DNA of 64,000 nucleotides from assembly GCF_029263155.1 (NCBI RefSeq), contig NZ_JAJCYB010000088.1, positions 48,135-112,134 on the forward strand. Reading direction: 5' to 3'. This document shows, one piece after another, positions 56,001 to 64,000 of the stretch (its first letter is position 1; the number at the start of each line of letters is the position of its first letter). This DNA is from Pseudonocardia sp. (GTDB lineage: Bacteria; Actinomycetota; Actinomycetes; Mycobacteriales; Pseudonocardiaceae). The notes under the pieces were generated by a model. The model saw nothing but the letters and a program-made list of their open reading frames with translations. It was not told the DNA's origin and did not search any database. A program made the translations under genes and the position numbers.

Positions 56001-57283
56001 GTGACACACCCACATTCGCCATCGTCGGTGCGGGCCTGGCCGGCGCCAAGGCCGCCGAGGCGCTGCGCGTCGAGGGCTTCGACGGACACGTCGTCCTGCT
56101 CGGCGCCGAACCGCACCGCCCCTACGAGCGGCCACCGCTGTCCAAGGGCTACCTGCAGGGCAGCGCCGACCGCGACACCGTGTTCGTGCACCCGCAGCGC
56201 TGGTACGCCGAGCACCGGATCGACCTGCGGGTCGACACCACGGTCACCGCGGTCGACCGCCGCGCCCACGAGCTCGTCACCGGCGACGGGACCCGCCTGC
56301 GCTACGACAAGCTGCTCCTCACCACCGGCGCCTCGCCGCGCCGGCTGCCGGTGCCCGGCGAGGACCTGGCCGGCGTGCACTACCTGCGCAGCCTCGACGA
56401 CAGCGACCACCTCAGGGCCGCGTTCCGCCCCGACATCAGGGTGGTGATCATCGGCGCCGGGTGGATCGGGCTGGAGACCGCGGCCGCCGCCCGCGCAGCC
56501 GGAGCCGAGGTCACCGTGCTCGAGCACGCCGCGCTGCCGCTGCTGCGCGTCCTCGGATCAGACATGGCCAAGGTGTTCGCCGACCTGCACACCGAGCACG
56601 GCGTGGACCTGCGCTGCGGGGTGACCGTCCGCGACCTCCGGCCCGCCACAACCGACCCGTCGACCGTCGGCGCCGTACTGCTCGCCGATGGCAGCGCCCT
56701 GGACGCCGACGTGGTCGTCGTCGGGGTGGGGGTCGCACCGAACATCGACCTGGCGCGATCCTGTCACCTGGGCGTCGACGACGGCATCCTCGTCAATCAA
56801 CACCTCGTGACCTCCGACGACGACGTCCTCGCCGCCGGCGACGTCGCCAACGCCTACCACCCGCTGCTGTGCCGGCAGCTCCGCGTCGAGCACTGGGCCA
56901 ACGCGCTGCACCAGCCCGCCGTCGCCGCCAGAACCATGCTCGGGCGCACTTCCAGCTACGAACGGCTGCCCTACTTCTTCACCGACCAGTACGACCTGGG
57001 CATGGAGTACACCGGCTACACCCATCCCGACAGCAACGACCAACTCGTCGTCCGCGGCGACCTGGCCGCCCGCGAGTTCATCGCGTTCTGGCTGCACGAC
57101 GGATCAGTGGTGGCCGGGATGAACGTCAACGTGTGGGACGTGACCGACCCGATCCGGGCCCTGATCGAGTCCGGCGAGCCGGTCGACCCCGCCAGACTGG
57201 GCGACCTCGACGTCCCGCTGACCGACGTCGCGATTCCGCGGACCGGACAGACCGGCGCGTCGTCCCGATCAGGACGGGCATGA
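55997..57283 (+). CDS. FAD-dependent ferredoxin reductase-type oxidoreductase
   Basis: 428 residues. FAD-binding [35 protein letters not shown]-binding [24 protein letters not shown], the ATGD-like [13 protein letters not shown], and a reductase C-terminal domain ([20 protein letters not shown]). Passes electrons from NAD(P)H to a ferredoxin or rubredoxin. ATGA overlap with tal on one side and with a 60-residue zinc-ribbon protein on the other. Confidence 0.92.
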   Translation: MSDTPTFAIVGAGLAGAKAAEALRVEGFDGHVVLLGAEPHRPYERPPLSKGYLQGSADRDTVFVHPQRWYAEHRIDLRVDTTVTAVDRRAHELVTGDGTRLRYDKLLLTTGASPRRLPVPGEDLAGVHYLRSLDDSDHLRAAFRPDIRVVIIGAGWIGLETAAAARAAGAEVTVLEHAALPLLRVLGSDMAKVFADLHTEHGVDLRCGVTVRDLRPATTDPSTVGAVLLADGSALDADVVVVGVGVAPNIDLARSCHLGVDDGILVNQHLVTSDDDVLAAGDVANAYHPLLCRQLRVEHWANALHQPAVAARTMLGRTSSYERLPYFFTDQYDLGMEYTGYTHPDSNDQLVVRGDLAAREFIAFWLHDGSVVAGMNVNVWDVTDPIRALIESGEPVDPARLGDLDVPLTDVAIPRTGQTGASSRSGRA

Positions 57284-57462
57284 ACGAGGCAGCGGGGTCA
57301 GCCGACGCGGCACGCCCGGCAGACGCCGGCGGTACGCGCGAGGAGGAGCGCACCCAGTCAGGGGACCCGGTGTGCTGGATGCACCTGCTCTGCTCGGACT
57401 GCGGTGCACTCCCGACCGCGACGAGCCCCGACCGATGCTGGCAATGCGGCACTCCGCGGTAG
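57280..57462 (+). CDS. 60-residue zinc-ribbon-like protein
   Basis: Starts by ATGA overlap with the flavoprotein gene. The N-terminal half is acidic and Ala-rich; the C-terminal half has CWMHLLCSDCGALPTATSP and DRCWQCGTPR, giving two Cys pairs for one metal. Probably binds zinc (or a small iron centre as rubredoxin-like). No known family recognised. Confidence 0.6.
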   Translation: MNEAAGSADAARPADAGGTREEERTQSGDPVCWMHLLCSDCGALPTATSPDRCWQCGTPR

Positions 57463-57536
57463 CGACCCGCTGCGGGACCTATGAGGTGTTCTGGCGAGGA
57501 TCTCGACAGTGGCGTCGCAGAGGCAGGCCTCGGCCT

Positions 57537-57680
57537 CTACCTCTCATACGCCTCGTACAAGTGGTAGAAGCCCCGTGCGTAGTCGTCCTCGGACAGCCCG
57601 TGGAACTGTCCGACGGTGCCCGACACCCGCAGCACCTGCGCGCGCTTCCTCGACGACCACAGGTTCAGGGGTCTGCACGA
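57537..57680 (-). pseudogene. Possible C-terminal remnant on the minus strand
   Basis: A minus-strand frame ending at TAG 57539-57537 reads LNLWSSRKRAQVLRVSGTVG then FHGLSEDDYARGFYHLYEAYER. The composition looks like a genuine protein tail, but no start lies upstream and it runs into the next remnant. Origin unknown. Confidence 0.3.
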
Positions 57681-57689
57681 GCGGCGGGG

Positions 57690-58140
57690 CTGTGGGGCAG
57701 GTGGGGTCGATCCTCGTCCGCGACGCCCAGTTCACCCACGACGGACCGATCCTCGGTGACGCCGTCTACCAGCCCGGCGACGTCGCGTCGTTGCAGGTGA
57801 CGATCGTCTACGAAGGCCGCGACGCCGACTGGCTGGCGTCCATCAGCAGCGCGGTGGCCACGGCGGGCGAGATCGTCGGCGAGACCCACTTACCCGGGGG
57901 CCAGACGCTCACCGCGGGCTACGACCAGCCAATCGTTCGAGTGCAGCCGCCCAACGCCAATGCTGTGGACATCCACCTGCTCGGCATCACCGAACCGATC
58001 CGCGCCGGGAGGCCTACCCGGTCGTGGTCACCCCCGAGCGCGCCGGCGACGATCCCGGCGGTGGACTCGTCGAACACCTGCGCGGCACGCGCGTGCACGC
58101 CAACGGCCACGAGGAGCAGCAGCGCACACCGGTGGACTAG
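57690..58140 (+). pseudogene. Decayed PCu(A)C-like periplasmic protein
   Basis: VGSILVRDAQFTHDGPILGD, VYQPGDVASLQVTIVYEGRD and GEIVGETHLPGGQTLTAGYDQ, then LLGITEPIRAG, resemble copper chaperone PCu(A)C lipoproteins of actinobacteria. The signal peptide is missing and the frame changes near 58009, after which AYPVVVTPERAGDD continues to a TAG at 58140. A truncated and frameshifted gene. The rest of the 57463-58297 stretch shows no further gene. Confidence 0.65.
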
Positions 58141-58297
58141 ACCGAATACTCGGATACGGGTGGCGGATCCGTTGGGGCTGAGCACGACACCGACGCGACA
58201 GCCACGCGACCACGAACACCGCCGGACGTGCAACGCGCGGAATCACAGGTGTCTCTTCGCGTCCAGCGTGGGAACGCAGCGGCCACATCTACCCGGC

Positions 58298-61200
58298 TCA
58301 GGCATCACCGACGACGACATCCCGCTCATGAAGCAGTCGCCGGAGGGCGCGAGCAGTTGCTGACGGAAGGATCTCGGCAAGTCGATCCTCGGGCAGTTCC
58401 ATCACCCCGTCGGGAGAAACAACTCCCGCGGCCAGGAGGTCGAGGTACTCGCCCCTCGTCAGGTTCCTACCGACGACGCCTGCCAGCTCGGCGATGGCGT
58501 CCGGCAGACCGATCTCCAGGCGAACCGCCAGCAGATCGACAGCCCGCTCGTCCTGCACGCCGAAGCCACGAACCCGGCAGATGCCGATCACGGCGTCCAG
58601 AACGTCGCGCGTGCGTCCGGCGACGGCGCGCACCGGCCCGGACGCCGCGCGCCCCGGAAGATGGCGGGTGATCTCGCGCTCGATGGCGTCCATGGGCATG
58701 GCGCTGGCGAAGAGGAGCGCCGCGGCTGCCTTCTTCTGTCTGGCCACCACGACACCGCCACCGACATGGAGCCGCTGCACGAGGGAACCAGCGACGCCGG
58801 CACGATGCAGCGTCATCGGCCACCGCGCCTGCTCGGCTCGTGCCCTCCCGGCCACCGGCAGGTGGACACCGTCCAGCTCGACCGTGACCTGCGCTGTCGC
58901 GACGAGATCCGCGACGGACAGGATCGCCGGGGCGAACCGCAGGAACGAGGAGACCCGCGTGACGGACCGGACCTCCAAGCCCGACTCGCCGGCGAACCGC
59001 CCGAGCTCGGTCACGGTGAGGGCACCGTCCGGCTCACGATCCAGCAGGTCGGCGTCCAGCAACGCATCGAGGTCCCGCCCCAGGGCCGAGCGGTCCCACC
59101 CGTTGCCCCCCGCGTCCATCCGTTGCCAGACGGCGAAGCTGTTCTCCAACAGGTCGATCAACTCGTCGGCCCGTACCGAGCCGTGCATGGCCACGAGGCA
59201 CCGCAGGATGAGCGTCTGTGGATCCGTGGTGGCGTCGAGGAAGTGCGACATGACGCGCTCGGGGTCGCCGGTGATGTACCGGTTCCACGCCGCGGACGGC
59301 CGTGGCTGCCCGGTCGCGACGACGTAGGACTCGCCCGCTTCGGTGATGCCCAAGCGTCCGGCCCGTCCGACCATGTTCTTGTACTCGGCGACCGAGTAGT
59401 CACCCGATCCAGCGGGATGCGTCAGACCGGCGATCACCACCGCCTCGGCCGGGGTGTTGACGCCCATCGCGAGGGTCGTCGTCGCGACCACGACCGCGAT
59501 GTCGGACTTCGGATCCCGAAATAGGGTCTCGATTATGGAGCGCTCCTCGGCTGCGAGGTCGGCGTTGTGCACACCGACCCCACCGTTCAGCGCAGCCCGG
59601 AGCGTGGCGGACGACGTGGAGAGGTCCCGGTCGGGCAACGCGTCGAGAGCCGACCGGGCCGGCGGCAGACCCAACGCAGCGGCGAGGTACGTCGCGGTTC
59701 CGATGGCCTCGCCCTTGGTCGAGCGGAAGACGATCACCTTCTTACCCTCGCCGACCAGGCGCCGCACCAGAGGCACGACGAGCTGCTTGCTGCCCTGCCC
59801 GCCCACCCAGCGGTCCGGGATGACGAAGTCGGGATCCTCGGCGATCGATCCATCCGGCATCAGGTGCGTGGCTGTACCGGTCCCGTCGATCATGCTCTCC
59901 CGGAGCGGGACCGGCCGGGTGTCCGTCCTGAGCAGCGAGGCGTCGAGCCAGCGCTCCAGACCGTTGGTGCCACCGATGACGGCCGAGAGGGCCACGATCT
60001 GCGGCGCACCACCACGGGCGTGCCCGGAGCGGAGCAGCGTCAACAGCAGCTCCAGGTTCGCGCCCCGGGTGGAGTCCGAGATGTTCTGCGCCTCGTCGAC
60101 GACCACCAGGGAGATGCCGCGCAGCACCCACGGATCAGCGGTGACGATGTTGAGGAACTTCTCGTAGGTCAGGAGTGCGACGTCGTATTGCCCCTGATAG
60201 ATCGACCCGACCTGATCGGAGTGCTCGCCCGTCGCGCGCACGACCTCGAGATGATCGCCGTAGAGGTCGGTGAGGTAGGCGTACTTGTCGTTCACCAGCG
60301 CCCGCAGCGGAAGCAGTACGACCGCACGCCCACCGAGCCCGGCCTCACGCACCGCCGCCAGCTCACCGATCATGGTCTTGCCGGACGAGGTGGGCGCCAC
60401 GACAACCAACGACTTCCCCTCGAGCAGACCGTGCTCGTTGATTGCGTGAAGCTGCAGCTCGTTGAGACCTGCCGGCATCGCGGACTTCCAGCGATCGAGA
60501 ACGTCCACACCGATGCCGTAGGGCACCAGCGAACCCCACTCGGAGGTGGCGGGCGGGCGGACCCGCTGCGGGAACGCCCTGGCGTAGCTCGGTCCCGGGG
60601 ACAGCCGCGGCAACGTCGGCGCGCCGTCGATCGAGCCGTACAGGGAGGGAGTCTGCACGCAGCCCAGCAGCCGGGCGGAGTCGACGACCGCCGTCGTCAC
60701 ATGCCCGAGAAGGTCGTAGAGCGGGATCCGCTCCGCGGTCTCGAACTGCCCGAAGCCCTGAAGCGCCTCGAGCAGGTGATGGCTGAAGAGCCCATGCCCG
60801 AAACGCATCGTCTCCAGCGCCGGCTCACCCGCACCCGAGGCGGCGAGCACCACCCGACCGTCCCCGCGCGCGAGCTCGACGAGCGTGCCGCGATCCTCAA
60901 CGGGGCTACGTGCCGACGCCGGCGCGAAGACGCGGGCACCGCCGAACCCGCCGGAGAAGCAGCAGTCGAGCACGACGATCAGCTGCGACGCTGCGATCTC
61001 GTCGAGGTGCTTGGCGAGCTCGCCGAGCCCCACACAGTTGTCGAGATCCGGTCCGGCATCGACCGGCACGAGCTGGTGGTCCTCCGTCCCGTGCCCGGAG
61101 AACGTGACCATGACAAGGTCGTCGTCCGCGGCATCCGACTTGATCCGTTCCAGGGCAGTCCGGATCCCGTCCGCCGTCGCATCCGCGTCGAGCAGGAACG

Positions 61201-61324
61201 TGACCTCGGCGCCTCCGGCGTCCTCGAAGAGGCAACCCAGCGCGACGGCATCAGCCCTGGCGCACGACAGTCGCGTGATCGGCGCGGCGTAGCGGTCGAT
61301 GCCGATGAACAATCCTCGGAACAC
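58298..61324 (-). CDS. Caspase-like peptidase fused to Ski2-like helicase
   Basis: 1008 residues from GTG 61324 (GGGAGGACC upstream). Residues ~1-240: peptidase C14 caspase fold, GLFIGIDRYAAP at the start, catalytic His in VTFSGHGTEDHQL (H78) and Cys in VVLDCCFSGGFGG (C122). Residues ~300-700: SF2 helicase, Walker A APTSSGKTMIGE (K316), motif II VVDEAQNISD (D410, DEAQ rather than DEAH), LSAVIGG, motif V ATTTLAMGVNTP, and motif VI NMVGRAGRLG (about 653-657), as in Ski2/Hel308. The remaining ~300 residues have winged-helix and helical features. No pore, sensor or other effector is fused. Similar caspase-helicase proteins are poorly studied; a defence or death-inducing role is inferred. It stands alone between decayed genes and an IS21 element. 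Confidence 0.9.
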   Translation of the reverse strand: MFRGLFIGIDRYAAPITRLSCARADAVALGCLFEDAGGAEVTFLLDADATADGIRTALERIKSDAADDDLVMVTFSGHGTEDHQLVPVDAGPDLDNCVGLGELAKHLDEIAASQLIVVLDCCFSGGFGGARVFAPASARSPVEDRGTLVELARGDGRVVLAASGAGEPALETMRFGHGLFSHHLLEALQGFGQFETAERIPLYDLLGHVTTAVVDSARLLGCVQTPSLYGSIDGAPTLPRLSPGPSYARAFPQRVRPPATSEWGSLVPYGIGVDVLDRWKSAMPAGLNELQLHAINEHGLLEGKSLVVVAPTSSGKTMIGELAAVREAGLGGRAVVLLPLRALVNDKYAYLTDLYGDHLEVVRATGEHSDQVGSIYQGQYDVALLTYEKFLNIVTADPWVLRGISLVVVDEAQNISDSTRGANLELLLTLLRSGHARGGAPQIVALSAVIGGTNGLERWLDASLLRTDTRPVPLRESMIDGTGTATHLMPDGSIAEDPDFVIPDRWVGGQGSKQLVVPLVRRLVGEGKKVIVFRSTKGEAIGTATYLAAALGLPPARSALDALPDRDLSTSSATLRAALNGGVGVHNADLAAEERSIIETLFRDPKSDIAVVVATTTLAMGVNTPAEAVVIAGLTHPAGSGDYSVAEYKNMVGRAGRLGITEAGESYVVATGQPRPSAAWNRYITGDPERVMSHFLDATTDPQTLILRCLVAMHGSVRADELIDLLENSFAVWQRMDAGGNGWDRSALGRDLDALLDADLLDREPDGALTVTELGRFAGESGLEVRSVTRVSSFLRFAPAILSVADLVATAQVTVELDGVHLPVAGRARAEQARWPMTLHRAGVAGSLVQRLHVGGGVVVARQKKAAAALLFASAMPMDAIEREITRHLPGRAASGPVRAVAGRTRDVLDAVIGICRVRGFGVQDERAVDLLAVRLEIGLPDAIAELAGVVGRNLTRGEYLDLLAAGVVSPDGVMELPEDRLAEILPSATARALRRLLHERDVVVGDA

Positions 61325-61598
61325 GCTGGTCCTCCCTGCCCCTCCCCACTGTGCGGCGGTGCGCCGGCGGAAGGGGCCAGCAACGCGGCCGGGCGCGCCG
61401 GGCGGACGTCCTGTGAACGACGAGCGGGAGGCGCACCCAGGAGTGCGTCTCGAACAGAGACGGGTCGACACGAAGTGGTGCGTGGTGCCGGTAGCCGTGC
61501 CCAGCGGTTCCCCGAAGTGGCCGACGCGCCGGGGAACGACGCGGACGCGACGTGATCGCACCCTGTTGACGTCAGCTCATGCCGATCCAGGGGATCCG
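61325..61598. other. Divergent promoter region upstream of the caspase-helicase gene
   Basis: About 270 bases with no convincing coding sequence. Both the minus-strand caspase-helicase gene and the plus-strand P-loop fragment start from it. No palindrome longer than 8 bases stood out. Confidence 0.4.
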
Positions 61599-61778
61599 AT
61601 GCCCGACCACTTGCCACGTCGCGTCCACCGACCTGAGGGCCCCACCGTGGCCGGGGTCGGCGGTGGCGTGGGGACGACGACGGTCGCCGCCGCGTTGGGC
61701 GGCACAGACCGTGGGGTCTTCACTGGGCGTGCCGTCGACGTCCTGGTTTGCCGGGCCACCGCCGACTCCGTTGTCCGG
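61599..61778 (+). pseudogene. P-loop (MinD/ParA-like) gene cut by the IS21 element
   Basis: Starts with MPDHLPRRVHRPEGP, then TVAGVGGGVGTTTVAAALGG, a deviant Walker A of the MinD/ParA type, and GRAVDVLVCRATADS. After about 60 codons the sequence enters the IS21 end at TGTCAAGG (61779) and the frame is lost. Related actinobacterial proteins are full-length hypothetical ATPases, so the gene is truncated here. Confidence 0.65.
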
Positions 61779-61877
61779 TGTCAAGGGACAGCAGGACTTC
61801 CCTGTGGGCGGACAGTTGATCTCCCTGCTGGCGGACAGGTTATCTCCCTGTCCGCGGTCAGCTGATCTCCTGTTGAT

Positions 61878-62654
61878 CTAGGTCAAGGGGACCACGCCCT
61901 TGCCTGCGGTGGCCTCGGCCAGGCGCAGGCTGGTGCCTTCGGTGAGCACGATGTGGGCGTGGTGGAGCAGCCGGTCGACCGTCGCGGTGGCCAGGGTCTT
62001 GGGCATGATCGTGTCGAACCCTGACGGGTGCAGGTTGCTGGTGACCGCGACCGAGCGGCGTTCGTAGGCGGCGTCGATGACGCGGTAGAGCGCTTCGGCG
62101 GCGGCTTGGCCGGCGGGCAGCATGCCGATGTCGTCGACGACGATCAAATCCGCGCGGGTGATCTTGGTGATGGTGGGGGCGACCGAGCCGTCTGCTCCGG
62201 CCCGCCCGACCGCGGCGGTGAGCGATTCGAGGGTGAACCAGGCGACCCGGCGCCCGGCATCGATCGCGGCGTGCGCGAGCGCCTCGACCAGATGCGTCTT
62301 CCCGGTCCCGGACGGCCCGGTGACCGCGAGGTTCTCGTGGCGCCCGATCCACTCCAGCGTGGCCAAGGCGTGCTGGGTCGGGGTGGGGATGGAACTGTCG
62401 GCCTCGCGCCACGACTTGAACGTCTTCCCGGCCGGGAGTCCGGCGGCGCGGCGGTGCTGGCGTCGGGTGGCGTCATCGCGGCCCGCGACTTCCTCGGCGA
62501 GCAGCACCCGCAGGACCTCGGCGGGGTCCCAGCGCTGGGCGCGGGCGGTGGCCAGGACGTCGGGGGCGGCGCCGCGCAGGTAGGGCAGCCGCATCCGGCG
62601 CAGCAGCGCGGTCAGCTCCTCGGGCAGTGGTGGCGGGGCGGGTTGCGCAGTCAC
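61878..62654 (-). CDS. istB: IS21-family helper ATPase IstB
   Basis: 258 residues from GTG 62654 (GTGA overlap with the upstream ORF). AAA+ helper: Walker A AVTGPSGTGKTHLVEALAHA, Walker B LIVVDDIGMLP, then SVAVTSNLHPSGFDTIMP and TVDRLLHHAHIV. It remodels target DNA for the IstA transposase. Complete. Confidence 0.95.
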   Translation of the reverse strand: MTAQPAPPPLPEELTALLRRMRLPYLRGAAPDVLATARAQRWDPAEVLRVLLAEEVAGRDDATRRQHRRAAGLPAGKTFKSWREADSSIPTPTQHALATLEWIGRHENLAVTGPSGTGKTHLVEALAHAAIDAGRRVAWFTLESLTAAVGRAGADGSVAPTITKITRADLIVVDDIGMLPAGQAAAEALYRVIDAAYERRSVAVTSNLHPSGFDTIMPKTLATATVDRLLHHAHIVLTEGTSLRLAEATAGKGVVPLT

Positions 62655-62989
62655 GACCACGAGCCGGCCCCCCGCCCGTCGGTCTGCCAGGTGTCGGTCT
62701 CGGTGATGCGCCGCTCCAGGCGGGCGGCGAGCGCCCCGACCCAGGCCGCGACGCTGAACGCGTCGTCCTCCTCCAACGAGCACGCCGCCGCGCAGGCCGC
62801 GACCGCGGCCGGTGTCCCGGCGCCGGCCAGCCACTGCTCGAGCCGGTCAAGCACGGTCGCGGCCTGGGTCGCGGTGGTGCGGTCGAGCAGGATCCACGGC
62901 GAGCACGGCAGCGACGCCGACACCGGGTCGCCGCTGGTGGGGTCGTCGCCGCTGGTGGGGTCGGGGCTGGTGGGGTCGGGGCTGGTCAT
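62651..62989 (-). CDS. Extra ORF between istA and istB
   Basis: 112 residues, with ATGA overlap to istA and GTGA overlap to istB. N-terminus of DPTS repeats (SPDPTSPDPTSGDDPTSGDP, from tandem 15-base units), then a compact helical part: LDRTTATQAATVLDRLEQWL, AAWVGALAARLERRI. Standard IS21 has only two genes, so this is an accessory or a split piece of IstA. Function unknown. Confidence 0.6.
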   Translation of the reverse strand: MTSPDPTSPDPTSGDDPTSGDPVSASLPCSPWILLDRTTATQAATVLDRLEQWLAGAGTPAAVAACAAACSLEEDDAFSVAAWVGALAARLERRITETDTWQTDGRGAGSWS

Positions 62990-64000
62990 CGGCCGAACCC
63001 CTCCCACGCCGCGGTGCCCGGTTGCGCGGAGTGTGTCTCGTCGGCGACGACCAGCTGCGCGGTCGGGGCGCCGGCGGCGCGATGGTGCACGATGGCGAGC
63101 AGGTCGTCCTCGGCGAACCGCCCGGCGGCCGCGGCGACGCCGAGCGCAGCATCGACCTCGCTGTGCCCGGCGAGTGCGGCGAGCTCGACCGCGGCGGCCA
63201 TCTTCGCCCGGACCCGCACCGCCCCGGCCGCGGCGGCCTCGACCAGCCACGCCTCGGCTCCCGGGCCGAGGGCGAGGAACGCAGTCTCCGCAGCGCTGGT
63301 AGGCCTGGGGGTGGGCGGCCGCGGCGCCCCGGACGGATCTTGTGGGTGACCGGGGTAGTGGCCCAGCTCGATCCGTGGCCGACCCGGCGTCGACAGGGCG
63401 TGCCGGGCGACCTCGACCAGCCCGGCCGGCGCCGCGGGCGCCCACGACGGCCGCAGCGCGAGACCGTTGAGATCGGCGACGACGACCAGCTCATCGCCCG
63501 CCGGCCGGACCCACACCTCGGTCCCGACCAGCCCGGGTGGGGTGGAGTAGCGCACCGACCCGAACCGCACGGTCTGGTCGGTGTTCACCAGCCGCGTCTC
63601 CCCGAGAGCGGCGGCATAGGGCGCCGAGGGCAGCACGTGCAGCCGCTCCCGCTCGATGAGCAGCCGCTCGGCCGGGACCGCGGCGGTCTCCCGATGCCGG
63701 CGACCGTTGACCGTCGCGCAGAACGCGTCGCACGCCGCGACCAGCGCGGTCATGTCCGGGTAGTGCTCGGCCAGGTTGGCCTCGGTCGGCACCAGATCCG
63801 CCTTCGCGACCCGCACCGATGCCTCGGCGCCGCCCTTGGACTCGGGGTCGAACGGCACGCACGTCGCGACCTGGATGCCGTATTCTCTGAACTTGATCTT
63901 CAGAGGCTCGTTGCGGGCGTGTGCGTTCAGCCGCTCGTGGTGATCGGCGGGATACCGAGGTCGACGGTCGCCGGGCGGGCGCGGCGGTCGATCTGGGCGA
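62986..64000 (-). CDS. istA: IS21-family transposase IstA, C-terminal part
   Basis: The frame is open to the right window edge. The segment YGIQVATCVPFDPESKGGAE holds the last catalytic Glu of the DDE domain (DPESKGGAEA), followed by VRVAKADLVPTEANLAEHYP and the beta-barrel Mu-C domain (VRFGSVRYSTPPGLVGTEVW). The N-terminal HTH and first two catalytic Asp are outside. Terminates with ATGA overlap to the small ORF. Confidence 0.88.
   Translation of the reverse strand, partial: RPDRPPRPPGDRRPRYPADHHERLNAHARNEPLKIKFREYGIQVATCVPFDPESKGGAEASVRVAKADLVPTEANLAEHYPDMTALVAACDAFCATVNGRRHRETAAVPAERLLIERERLHVLPSAPYAAALGETRLVNTDQTVRFGSVRYSTPPGLVGTEVWVRPAGDELVVVADLNGLALRPSWAPAAPAGLVEVARHALSTPGRPRIELGHYPGHPQDPSGAPRPPTPRPTSAAETAFLALGPGAEAWLVEAAAAGAVRVRAKMAAAVELAALAGHSEVDAALGVAAAAGRFAEDDLLAIVHHRAAGAPTAQLVVADETHSAQPGTAAWEGFGR

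Larger units (their letters stand above)
61779..64000 (-). mobile_element. IS21-type insertion sequence, right part beyond the window
   Basis: Left terminus near TGTCAAGGGACAG (61779). Just inside, the repeated unit GGCGGACAGnTnATCTCCCTG appears at about 61808-61860, as the multiple terminal repeats of IS21 elements do. It carries istB, a small middle ORF and the end of istA on the minus strand; the far end is outside the window. Confidence 0.85.

Noticed and set aside
62930..62990. Tandem GGGGTCGGGGCTGGT units as a possible attachment or CRISPR-like array
   Set aside because: They code for DPTS repeats inside an ORF with overlaps on both sides; no spacers.

Overview
The window is very GC-rich, densely packed DNA from an actinobacterium. 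Family content points to Pseudonocardiaceae, probably Pseudonocardia: a DUF397/Scr1-type regulator pair, an RbpA paralogue, DUF3040 membrane proteins, a GTP-type PEPCK, a mycofactocin-type SDR and AMIN-like lipoproteins. The genus is an inference. Most operons run by start/stop overlaps (ATGA, GTGA, TGATG), which I used to fix many starts. No rRNA, tRNA or CRISPR array was seen.

Layout. 1-3.4 kb: the end of a PfkB sugar/nucleoside kinase, an SDR with an apparent N-terminal frameshift, and a TPM/DUF2207 membrane protein. 3.5-14.9 kb: a type I restriction-modification island on the minus strand (HTH/degenerate-methylase protein, hsdM, hsdS, an AlbA_2/Schlafen-type ATPase, hsdR), with a divergent coiled-coil protein carrying a degenerate nuclease-like domain. 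15.1-23.1 kb: DUF397/XRE pair, LLM flavin oxidoreductase, 2,2-dialkylglycine decarboxylase, YihY, AMIN lipoprotein, and an ECF sigma factor with a membrane partner. 23.2-32.5 kb: a minus-strand catabolic cluster with two extradiol-type VOC dioxygenases, FAH-type hydrolase, class II aldolase, two NTF2-like proteins, SRPBCC protein, old-yellow-enzyme reductase, aldehyde dehydrogenase, and GntR and IclR regulators with clear candidate operators.

32.7-33.65 kb is an IS5-type element. From 33.65 to 57.5 kb lies a stress/energy island: DksA/TraR-like protein, catalase, Gre-like factor, DUF3040 proteins, group III truncated haemoglobin, cytochrome c oxidase subunit I, a PEPCK reduced to about 360 residues, RbpA paralogue, DUF488, universal stress proteins, AhpD-like protein, stomatin-like protein, a lone form II CoxL-type subunit coupled to acetyl-CoA synthetase and pyruvate dehydrogenase E1, a SufR-like regulator, DoxX-like protein, GTP cyclohydrolase I, transaldolase and a ferredoxin-reductase-like flavoprotein. 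Decayed remnants follow (57.5-58.1 kb).

58.3-61.3 kb holds a single-gene fusion of a caspase-like peptidase to a Ski2-like helicase, the strongest candidate for a poorly described (probably defence or regulated-death) system. The window ends in an IS21-type element (61.78 kb to the edge) that has cut a P-loop gene. The stress island and the caspase-helicase therefore sit between two insertion sequences.
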